From: Bacteroidales bacterium
GTDB taxonomy: Bacteria; Bacteroidota; Bacteroidia; Bacteroidales; UBA932
Length of the DNA: 64,000 nucleotides
Reading direction: 5' to 3'
Assembly: GCA_017423025.1 (NCBI GenBank)
Contig: JAFPGC010000032.1
Span: 1-64,000 of the forward strand
Shown: piece by piece, positions 42,042 through 49,012 of the stretch
Layout: every line of letters starts with the position of its first letter
Numbering within the stretch: position 1 is the stretch's first letter
Notes under the pieces: model-generated
Database searches by the model: none
Told to the model about the DNA's origin: nothing
Seen by the model: only the letters and a program-made list of their open reading frames with translations
Program-made: the position numbers and the translations under genes

Positions 42042-42617
42042 ATGGAGAGCAAAGAAAAAGAGTTGGTGGAGAAAGCCATGCAGGGAGACCAGATGGCCTT
42101 CCGCATGTTGTACCAGATTCACGAAAAAGCTGTTCGCGGACGCGTAAGCGGCTATTTCCATTGGAAGGCCGATGTGGACGACGTGGTGCTGGAGAGCTTC
42201 CAGAAAGCTTTCAGCGCCTTGCAGGGCTTTGACACGGAGCGGGAATTCCGCCCCTGGCTGCTCACCATCGCCACCCGTACGGCGCTGGACCACCTGGAGA
42301 GCATCAAGCGGGAAACGGAGAAGAAGGAAGGCATCCTGCTCAAGGCGGGGGCCGAACATCCCGAAAGCAGTACCCCGCTCACGGACTATACCCCGGAGGA
42401 AGAAATCATCAATGACGAGGTGCACGAGCGCCTGATGGGCTTCATCGACGAGCTCCCTTCCCTGTACAAAGACGTGATGATCAAGTACATGATAGAAGAG
42501 CTGGAATACGAAGAGATTGCCAAGGAACTGGACCTGGAACTGAATACGGTGCGCACACGCATCCGCCGGGGCAAGCAGCACCTGGCCCAAATGATGGTAA
42601 GGGGGGAAGTGGAATGA
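42042..42617 (+). CDS. ECF-type RNA polymerase sigma factor
   Basis: 191 residues. Region 2 (MAFRMLYQIHEKAVRGRV..DVDDVVLESFQKAFSALQGFD..REFRPWLLTIATRTALDHL) binds core polymerase and the -10. Region 4 (LPSLYKDVMIKYMIEELEYEEIAKELDLELNTVRTRIRRGKQHL) is a helix-turn-helix for the -35. The ATG at 42042 is used rather than one at 42000 inside polA. No anti-sigma factor gene is adjacent; instead rsmG overlaps its stop by 4 bases. The long acidic linker between regions 2 and 4 is normal for ECF factors. Regulon unknown. Confidence 0.87.
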   Translation: MESKEKELVEKAMQGDQMAFRMLYQIHEKAVRGRVSGYFHWKADVDDVVLESFQKAFSALQGFDTEREFRPWLLTIATRTALDHLESIKRETEKKEGILLKAGAEHPESSTPLTDYTPEEEIINDEVHERLMGFIDELPSLYKDVMIKYMIEELEYEEIAKELDLELNTVRTRIRRGKQHLAQMMVRGEVE

Positions 42618-43267
42618 CAGGGAACGATTTCTTAGCTTTTATCAAGGCCGATTTCGCCCTCACGACCCGGCAGGAAGAATTATTCCTGGCGCTGGATCAC
42701 CTGTACCGCGAATGGAACGCCCAGATCAATGTGATCTCCAGAAAGGATATTGACGGCCTCTACGACCATCACGTCCTGCATTCCCTGGCCATTGCCCGGT
42801 ACCTGTTGACGGTACCCGGAGTGGAAGAAGCCTTTGCCAAAGCCGATGTCCTGGATTTGGGAACCGGCGGCGGTTTCCCCGGCATTCCCCTGGCCATCCT
42901 GTATCCCCAGGCCCATTTCATCCTGTGCGATTCTGTAAACAAAAAAACCATCGTAGCCCAGGCCGTATCCCAGGCCCTGAAACTGGACAACGTGCAGGTG
43001 GTAAACGCCCGTGCCGAATCCCTGGGCCTTAATTTTGACTTCGTGGTCTCCCGCGCGGTGGCCTCCCTGCCCAACTTCTATCCCTGGGTAAAAGGCCGGT
43101 ACGACCAGGGGATTCTCTACCTCAAGGGAGGCGACGTGAACGAAGAAATTGCCCAGGTCATGGCCCGTCACAAACTGGCCCGGGGCAAAGTTCACACCTG
43201 GCCCGTCTCTTCCTGGCTGAAGGACCCGTATTATGACGGAAAGTTAGTCATTCACATCGAAAAATAA
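42614..43267 (+). CDS. rsmG: 16S rRNA (guanine-527-N7)-methyltransferase
   Basis: 217 residues. Seen: the N-terminal helical LYREWNAQINVISRKDIDGLYDHHVLHSL motif, SAM-binding VLDLGTGGGFPGIPLAILYP, NARAESL and DFVVSRAVASLPNF. Loss of this enzyme gives low-level streptomycin resistance in other bacteria. It starts in the ECF gene stop (ATGA) and precedes rpmH, echoing the rsmG/rpmH grouping near origins in other phyla, although dnaA, rnpA and mnmG are not here. Confidence 0.93.
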   Translation: MTGNDFLAFIKADFALTTRQEELFLALDHLYREWNAQINVISRKDIDGLYDHHVLHSLAIARYLLTVPGVEEAFAKADVLDLGTGGGFPGIPLAILYPQAHFILCDSVNKKTIVAQAVSQALKLDNVQVVNARAESLGLNFDFVVSRAVASLPNFYPWVKGRYDQGILYLKGGDVNEEIAQVMARHKLARGKVHTWPVSSWLKDPYYDGKLVIHIEK

Positions 43268-43268
43268 T

Positions 43269-43299
43269 TTTGCAGTTTCGTTTAGAATTACTACCTTTG
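43269..43299 (+). promoter_or_regulatory. Complete -33/-7 promoter for rpmH
   Basis: TTTG (43269-43272), 19 bases, TACCTTTG (43292-43299). Its -33 lies immediately after the rsmG stop, and the leader to rpmH is about 30 bases. Confidence 0.8.
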
Positions 43300-43334
43300 C
43301 AGTCCTTACGCGAAAAATATAAAAAAGAGATATC

Positions 43335-43487
43335 ATGAAGAGAACATTTCAACCCTCCCGTCGCAAGCGTGTGAACAAGCATGGTTTCCGCGCTCGCATG
43401 GCCTCTGCCAACGGCCGCCGCGTGCTCAGCGCCCGCCGTCGCCACGCCCGCAAAAAGCTCTCTGTTTCCGACGAAGATCGTTGGTAA
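43335..43487 (+). CDS. rpmH: 50S ribosomal protein L34
   Basis: 50 residues, very basic. It starts [19 protein letters not shown] and ends with [11 protein letters not shown], the usual L34 signature and length for Bacteroidetes. L34 binds 23S rRNA. A clean promoter precedes it and an intrinsic terminator follows, so it is monocistronic here. Confidence 0.97.
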   Translation: MKRTFQPSRRKRVNKHGFRARMASANGRRVLSARRRHARKKLSVSDEDRW

Positions 43488-43508
43488 TAGCTTTTGCATC
43501 AGACACTT

Positions 43509-43536
43509 ACCGCAGGTATTTTTACCTGCGGTTTTT
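43509..43536 (+). terminator. Intrinsic terminator after rpmH
   Basis: Perfect 10-bp stem ACCGCAGGTA (43509-43518) / TACCTGCGGT (43523-43532), a TTTT loop and a T run. Confidence 0.92.
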
Positions 43537-43550
43537 GTTTGTCGTTTGCG

Positions 43551-43558
43551 TATCTTTG
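43551..43558 (+). promoter_or_regulatory. -7 box for the 43563 gene
   Basis: TATCTTTG ending 4 bases before the ATG at 43563. If real, the mRNA starts at or next to the A of the start codon (leaderless). Confidence 0.5.
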
Positions 43559-43562
43559 CAGT

Positions 43563-44105
43563 ATGACAAACGATGCGCTGCTGGCTCTTTTCTTCCTCTC
43601 GCACCAGGGTTTCGCCGCCCTGGAAGAGAATCCTGAATCCTACGGGACGGCCGAAGAAAGCGAAGCCCGGGATCTGCTGGGATTCGTCCGGCAGGCCCGC
43701 GACCGCTACCAGGCTCCGGCGCCCGGCCTGGTGCGCATCACCCGCACCCTGCGGGTCTATATCGGCCCGGATGAACTCAAAATCCGCCCCATGGCCAAGA
43801 CCGTACTTCTTCTTTTCCTGCGCCATCCCGAGGGTATCCTGCTCAAACACATTTCCGACTACAGGGCCGAGATGACGGCCGACTACCGCCGCTGCATGCG
43901 CAGCCTGAACCCGGACGACGTGGACCGGCGCATCCAGAAACTGATGGACATCTTTTCCAACGAGCTCAATGTAAACATCTCCCGCGTGAATGCGGCCCTG
44001 TCGGCCCTGGTATCTCCGGAAGAAGAACAGCTCTACCGGGTGAGCGGCAGAGCTGGAACTCCTAAGGCCATCCGGCTGGACAGGACCTTGGTTATTTGGG
44101 AATAA
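43563..44105 (+). CDS. Conserved hypothetical protein with a possible winged-helix segment
   Basis: 180 residues, soluble. I do not recognise a named family. The central stretch LRVYIGPDELKIRPMAKTVLLLFLRHPEGILLKHISDYRAEM looks like the C-terminal winged-helix pattern of transcription regulators (a short beta hairpin, then ...LxLLxxHPEGI...L..YR.E), and a helical DDVDRRIQKLMDIFSNELNVNISRVNAAL follows. A DNA-binding or regulatory role is only a guess. An upstream in-frame ATG at 43494 lies in the rpmH terminator, so 43563 is used. It converges with the MFS gene, with 3 bases between stops. Confidence 0.55.
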   Translation: MTNDALLALFFLSHQGFAALEENPESYGTAEESEARDLLGFVRQARDRYQAPAPGLVRITRTLRVYIGPDELKIRPMAKTVLLLFLRHPEGILLKHISDYRAEMTADYRRCMRSLNPDDVDRRIQKLMDIFSNELNVNISRVNAALSALVSPEEEQLYRVSGRAGTPKAIRLDRTLVIWE

Positions 44106-44108
44106 TCC

Positions 44109-45452
44109 TTACTTCTTGATGGGATAGAGCTTGAGCAGCAGAAGGATGAGCAGGGCGATGGCCGCCGGGAACAACGAGAACAGGGACCAGATCATGGTCT
44201 GGACCGAGGCCTCGTTGGTGATGTTCACGATGGTCTCTCCGGTAGCCGGATCCGTATTGGAGACAAAGCCCGCCAGACCCAGCAGCATGGCCACCAGGGC
44301 GCCGGAAATGGCCGATCCGAACTTCTGGGCCATGGTTCCGGAAGAGAAGATGAGGCCGGTGGAGGAGGTGCCGTTCTTCTGCGTGGCATAGTCTGCCACA
44401 TCGGCATACATGGACCAGATGAGCGGGGAATAGAAGCCGATGCCGATGGAAGTGATGATGACATTGGCAATCATGACCCAGATCCAGGCCGGATCCATGG
44501 GGATGAAGAAGAACAGGACGGAAGAAACGGCACAGATGATGGCCGCCCAGGCAAAGGCCTTGTGCTTGGAGCCCACCTTCTTGGTGAACCAGGGGCACAG
44601 CCCTCCGAACACCATGCAGGTAGCCTCTCCGAACATCATGAATACGGTGTAGTTGATCACCAGGCCCATGACGGTGACTTCCCCGTGAAGGCAGTATTCC
44701 ATCAGATAGGCCGCCACCGCATAACGGAAGCCGTTGAAGAAATTGGTGCAGATTCCTATGAGGGTCAGGTAAATCCAGGGTTTGTTCCTGAACAGGTCTG
44801 CAAAGGGTTTCCAGGAGAACTTTTCTGCGCGGACGGGTTTCAGGCGTTCCTTGGTGAGGAGGCCGCAGCCCAGGGTTCCCAAAGCGGCGACGGCACCCAG
44901 CAGTACGCCCAGCACGGCATACTGATGCTTGGGGTCTCCTCCCACCATTCTCTGCAGATAAGGGAAGGAGAAGAGCATGATAAAGCCCATGGCATAGGCG
45001 CCCACCATGCGGTAGGAAGAGAACTGGTTCTTCTCGTTGTCATCGTCCGTCATCACGCCCAGGAGCGAACCGTAGGGCACGTTGACGGCCGTATAAACCA
45101 CCATCATCAGAAGATACATCGCATAGGCGTAAACCCGCTTGCCCACAGGCCCCAGATCCGGGGTATAGAGCAGGAGGGCAAACACCAGCCCCAGCGGAAT
45201 GGCTCCGAAAATAAGCCAGGGCCGATAGGTGCCCCAGCGGGACTGGGTGCGGTCTGCGATGGCGCCCATCATAGGGTCCGTGACCACGTCGAACAGACGG
45301 GCCACCAGCATGAGCGCTGCCGCATCGGCCACGGTAAGGCCGAAAACATTGGTGAAAAAGAAGGGGAAAGCGATGGACATGACCTTCCAGGTAATTCCGC
45401 CGGCGGCGGCGTCTCCCAGGGCATATCCTATTTTTTCCGAGAGTTTAGCCAT
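44109..45452 (-). CDS. MFS sugar:cation symporter (GPH family)
   Basis: 447 residues with about 12 helices. KIGYALGDAAAGGITWKVMSIAFPFFFTNVFGL at the start and VTDPMMGAIADRTQSRWGTYRPWLI are hallmarks of the glycoside-pentoside-hexuronide:cation symporters (MelB type). In Bacteroides fragilis a symporter of this group sits with GH26, GH130 and an AGE epimerase and brings mannobiose into the cytoplasm; the same set is found here, so mannobiose or mannosylglucose is the likely cargo. It has its own -33/-7 promoter after the PUL terminator. Confidence 0.85.
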   Translation of the reverse strand: MAKLSEKIGYALGDAAAGGITWKVMSIAFPFFFTNVFGLTVADAAALMLVARLFDVVTDPMMGAIADRTQSRWGTYRPWLIFGAIPLGLVFALLLYTPDLGPVGKRVYAYAMYLLMMVVYTAVNVPYGSLLGVMTDDDNEKNQFSSYRMVGAYAMGFIMLFSFPYLQRMVGGDPKHQYAVLGVLLGAVAALGTLGCGLLTKERLKPVRAEKFSWKPFADLFRNKPWIYLTLIGICTNFFNGFRYAVAAYLMEYCLHGEVTVMGLVINYTVFMMFGEATCMVFGGLCPWFTKKVGSKHKAFAWAAIICAVSSVLFFFIPMDPAWIWVMIANVIITSIGIGFYSPLIWSMYADVADYATQKNGTSSTGLIFSSGTMAQKFGSAISGALVAMLLGLAGFVSNTDPATGETIVNITNEASVQTMIWSLFSLFPAAIALLILLLLKLYPIKK

Positions 45453-45473
45453 AGTTATACAGTGTTATCCTTA

Positions 45474-45504
45474 CAAATGTAAGAAAAAAAAGATTCCCGG
45501 TCAA
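45474..45504 (-). promoter_or_regulatory. Promoter of the MFS symporter gene, -33 supplied by a palindromic repeat
   Basis: On the minus strand TTG (45504-45502) lies in the loop of the palindrome, then 20 bases, then TACATTTG (45481-45474), 21 bases before the start codon. Confidence 0.6.
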
Positions 45505-45513
45505 GCCGGGAAT
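45484..45513 (-). terminator. Palindromic repeat acting as intrinsic terminator of the PUL
   Basis: On the minus strand: ATTCCCGG, loop CTTGA, CCGGGAAT, C, then eight T. The stem is the same palindrome found twice in polA. The TGA stop of the epimerase gene is in the loop (45501-45503), so the last translated codons are part of the terminator stem. Confidence 0.8.
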
Positions 45514-46685
45514 ACAGATAACACTTGCAGGCACATGCGGGTGTTGTGGTAAGGACACTTCCAGAAACCCGCCTTGGGCTGGGACAAGTCCAGGCTTCCG
45601 TCCGGAAGCACCGCCCACCACCATTCGCCGGCCTCACGGTCTACCAGATGGTCCCGGATATAACTCCAGGCCGCCAGGGCCCTTTCGGCCCCCTGGGGGT
45701 CGGAATGGTATTTCCAGAGCCAGAGGTTGCCCACCACGGTCTCGGCCTGCACCCACCACTGGCGGGAATCGTCAAAGCTGCCGTCCAGGAGTTTCTCGTA
45801 GCGGAGGGAACCATCGGCCAGAAGGCCCTCGTTGCCGGCCTTGCCCATGGCCAGAGCCCAGGGGCGCACGCGGTTCACAATGTCCAGGTCCTTCAGGGCG
45901 AAGGCGCACTCCAGCGCCAGCCAGGACGTTTCGATGTCATGGCCGTAGGAAACACCGCCCGGCATCACGCTCCAGTCCCGGGTGAAATAAAGCTGCAGGT
46001 GCCCGTCGGCCGCCATGACTTTGGTGCCGATAATGTCCAGAAGCCTCTCCACGGCCCCTTTCAGCTCCTCGTCCGGCCACACCTGGTACAGGTTGGCATA
46101 CGCCTCCAGGATGTGCAGGTGGGAATTCATGGTTTTGTCGGCGTTGATGTCGTGGGCGCTCAGGGACATATCTTCCAGCGGGGAGAAATCCCGGGCCAGC
46201 GCCTCGATGTATCCGCCGTTTTCCTTATCGGCAAAATACGTCTCCACCACCTTGTACAGGTTCACGGCATTCTTGAGCACTTCGTCGTCGCGGGTCACCT
46301 TGTACAGCTCGCTAAGGCCGTAGATGGCAAAGCCCTGGGCATAGAGCTGCTTCTTGGTGTCCAGGCGCTCCCCTTCCGCATCTACGCTCCAGTATACGCC
46401 ACCGTACTTATGGTCGCAGAAATGCTCCAGGAAATAGTCCCGGGCATGAACGGCCGCCACCAGGTAAGAAGTTTCGTGCAAGGCCTGATAAGCCGCCGCA
46501 AAAGACCAGATGATGCGGGCATTCAGGATGACGCCGCGCGGGGCATCGTAAAGCACGGTTCCATCGGCCGCCACTTCCCCGTAATAGCCTCCGCGGGGGT
46601 CTTTGAGCTTGAGCCAGTAAGGCAAGATGCAAGAGGTCAGGTTCTCCCTGACCTCCTGCAAAAAAAGATTGGTTCTAGTATCCAT
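45501..46685 (-). CDS. AGE-family epimerase (probable mannobiose/cellobiose 2-epimerase)
   Basis: 394 residues, an (alpha/alpha)6 barrel of the N-acylglucosamine 2-epimerase family. Seen: LPYWLKLKDPRGGYYGEV, YDAPRGVILNARIIWSFAAAY, AHDINADKTMNSHLHILEAYANLY, YGHDIETSWLALE and WWVQAETVVGNLWLW, which contain the conserved His residues. In the mannan pathway it converts mannobiose to mannosylglucose for the GH130 phosphorylase in the same locus; cellobiose 2-epimerase activity is the alternative. The start at 46685 overlaps the GH3 stop (TAATG). The stop codon lies in the terminator. Confidence 0.85.
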   Translation of the reverse strand: MDTRTNLFLQEVRENLTSCILPYWLKLKDPRGGYYGEVAADGTVLYDAPRGVILNARIIWSFAAAYQALHETSYLVAAVHARDYFLEHFCDHKYGGVYWSVDAEGERLDTKKQLYAQGFAIYGLSELYKVTRDDEVLKNAVNLYKVVETYFADKENGGYIEALARDFSPLEDMSLSAHDINADKTMNSHLHILEAYANLYQVWPDEELKGAVERLLDIIGTKVMAADGHLQLYFTRDWSVMPGGVSYGHDIETSWLALECAFALKDLDIVNRVRPWALAMGKAGNEGLLADGSLRYEKLLDGSFDDSRQWWVQAETVVGNLWLWKYHSDPQGAERALAAWSYIRDHLVDREAGEWWWAVLPDGSLDLSQPKAGFWKCPYHNTRMCLQVLSVFPA

Positions 46686-48997
46686 TAGATATTGGGCGTT
46701 TCCCAAACCTTGGTTTTGTCGCAATGGGTCATGACTCCCAAGCCTCCGCAGGAGATGCGGAAATCACCTTCTTCCAGACGCCACTTGCCGTCTGCGCCTA
46801 CGAAGGCCAGACGGGAGGCGGGAATCTCGAAGGTGAGGGTCTGCTTCTCACCGGGCACCAGCTGCACCTTGTCAAAGGCGCGCAGGCGCTTGACCTCGGG
46901 GATGATGGAAGCCACCAGGTCGGAACTGTAAACCAGGACGGATTCCTTGCCGGAAATATCGCCGGTATTGGTTACGTCCACGGACACCTTGAGCACGTCA
47001 TCCGGGCCGAACTGAGCCTTGTTCACCCTGAGATTGCTGTACTCGAAGGTGGTGTAGCTGAGGCCGAAGCCGAAGGGCCACTGCACGTCCATGATGGCGT
47101 CGTAGTTGTAGGAGCCGGACATGGTTTCACGGTGCTCGGAAACCTTGTAGTCGTAGGTATGCAGGGCATTGATGTGCTTGGAGTAGGTGAAGGGCAGCTT
47201 ACCGGAGAAGTTGCGGTCTCCGGACAGCAGGGTGGCCAGGGCCTCACCGCCGTAGTTGGAGGGAAGCATGATGTCCACCACGGCCTTGGCCAGAGGCTCG
47301 ATGTCTCCGATGAGGCGGGGACGGCCTTCATTGAGGATGAGGATGACGGGGTTGCCGGTAGCGGCAAGGGCCTTCACCAGCTGCTTCTGGTTGGCCGACA
47401 GATTGAGGTCGTCCATGTTGCCGGGGGTCTCGCAATAGGTGTTCTCACCAATGCAGGCCACAATGACATCGGCCTTGGCAGCAGCCAAAACGGCCTTGGC
47501 AATGCCGGAAGCATCTTCGGCCTGCCAGTCATCGCCGGGCAGGTACTGGATACCGGGCTCATAGCTCACCTTGCCGGGGAAACGTCTCTGGAGAGCCTCC
47601 AGGATGGTATTATACTGAGGGGCATAGTCATCGGCCGCACCCTGCCAGGTGTAGCTCCAGCCGCCGTTGAGCGTGCGCAGGCTGTTGGCATTGGGACCGG
47701 TAACCAGGATTTTCTCCGTACCCTTGAGAGGCAGGATGCCATCTTCGTTCTTCAGCAGCACCTCGGACTCCACGGCAGCGTCATAGGACTCGCGGGCGAA
47801 GGCATCGGAGCCAAACATGAGATACTCTTTCTCCCAGGTGGGGTTCTCGAACAGGCCCAGGCGGACCTTCAGGCGCAGGACACGGCGGACGGCGTCGTCA
47901 ATGCGGGACATGGGAATATCACCGCTCTTGACCAGGTCCACAATCACGTTGCAGCACTCGGGATCATAGGGATCCATGATCATATCGATACCGGCGTTGA
48001 TGCCCATCTTCACAGCTTCGTGCTTGTTGGCAGCCACGTGATCGCGGGTGAAGAGGTTGTCAATATCGGCCCAGTCCGTCACGAACAGGCCGTCCCAACC
48101 CAGTTCTTCCTTAACCCAGCCGCTGAGCAGGATGGCATTGGCGTGGGTGGGAACACCGTTGATGGAGGCCGAGTTCACCATGGCGGTTAGGGCGCCGGCG
48201 CGGAAGCACTCCAGGAAAGGAGCGAAGAACTTCTCGCGAAGGTCGTTGGGGGCGATGATGGCCGGGGTACGGTCCTTACCGGTAGCCGGAACGCCATAGC
48301 CCATGAAATGCTTGATGGAAACGGCCACATTGTCCAGGCCGATATGGTTGGGGTCTTCACCCTGCAGGGCCAGCGTCTCTTCGCGGGCCAGTTCGCTCTG
48401 GAGATAGGGATCTTCACCGAAGCTCTCCCAAATGCGGGGCCAGCGGGGATCGCGGCCCAGGTCCATCACCGGGGAGAACACCCACGGCACCTGGGCGGCA
48501 CGGGTCTCATAAGCCATGGCGTGGCCCATCATCCGCGCATAGGTGCGGTTGAAAGTGGCGGCCAGGTTGATCTCCTGCGGGTAGAAGGAACCGTCGGTGA
48601 GGTAAGACGCCCCGTGAATCATGTCCAGACCATAGATGCAGGGAATGCCGATGGCTTCCATGGACTTGTCCTGGATGTCTTTCACCATCTGGGCGGTATG
48701 CTCGCGGGAATGGGCGTGGTCATTCATCACGTTAAGGATGGAGCCCACCTTGTATTGGCCGATGATTTTGTCCAATTTGGCAGGATCCAGGGCTTCGTTC
48801 GTTTCGTCCTGAAGGAGCATGATGGAAAGCTGGACCATCTGGCCGGCCTTCTCCTCGAGGGTCATGCCTTTCAAAACCTGCTCCACCTTGGCTTCGACAG
48901 CTTGATCGGCAGGGATTACGACTTCTCCCTTCCGGGAGGCACAAGAAAGAAAACTAGCTGAAAGCATGGCAAAAACGGGGATTACATACGTTTTCAT
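46685..48997 (-). CDS. GH3 beta-glucosidase-type lipoprotein
   Basis: 770 residues. The lipoprotein signal ends SASFLSC. GH3 layout: an N-terminal barrel (KVEQVLKGMTLEEKAGQM, SPVMDLGRDPRWPRIWESFGEDPYL, SIKHFMGYG), the catalytic nucleophile Asp in FVTDWADIDN, the alpha/beta sandwich (VESEVLLKNEDGILPL) and a C-terminal fibronectin III-like domain. It should release non-reducing beta-glucosyl units from oligosaccharides in the periplasm; related enzymes occur in Bacteroides xyloglucan and glucan loci. Part of the long minus-strand PUL operon, 15 bases after GH31. Confidence 0.9.
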   Translation of the reverse strand: MKTYVIPVFAMLSASFLSCASRKGEVVIPADQAVEAKVEQVLKGMTLEEKAGQMVQLSIMLLQDETNEALDPAKLDKIIGQYKVGSILNVMNDHAHSREHTAQMVKDIQDKSMEAIGIPCIYGLDMIHGASYLTDGSFYPQEINLAATFNRTYARMMGHAMAYETRAAQVPWVFSPVMDLGRDPRWPRIWESFGEDPYLQSELAREETLALQGEDPNHIGLDNVAVSIKHFMGYGVPATGKDRTPAIIAPNDLREKFFAPFLECFRAGALTAMVNSASINGVPTHANAILLSGWVKEELGWDGLFVTDWADIDNLFTRDHVAANKHEAVKMGINAGIDMIMDPYDPECCNVIVDLVKSGDIPMSRIDDAVRRVLRLKVRLGLFENPTWEKEYLMFGSDAFARESYDAAVESEVLLKNEDGILPLKGTEKILVTGPNANSLRTLNGGWSYTWQGAADDYAPQYNTILEALQRRFPGKVSYEPGIQYLPGDDWQAEDASGIAKAVLAAAKADVIVACIGENTYCETPGNMDDLNLSANQKQLVKALAATGNPVILILNEGRPRLIGDIEPLAKAVVDIMLPSNYGGEALATLLSGDRNFSGKLPFTYSKHINALHTYDYKVSEHRETMSGSYNYDAIMDVQWPFGFGLSYTTFEYSNLRVNKAQFGPDDVLKVSVDVTNTGDISGKESVLVYSSDLVASIIPEVKRLRAFDKVQLVPGEKQTLTFEIPASRLAFVGADGKWRLEEGDFRISCGGLGVMTHCDKTKVWETPNI

Positions 48998-49012
48998 ATA
49001 TTATTTTTTGCA

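Noticed and set aside
42614..43487. Replication origin near rsmG-rpmH
   Set aside because: The gene pair is typical of origins in other phyla, but there is no dnaA, no DnaA-box cluster and no AT-rich unwinding region here.
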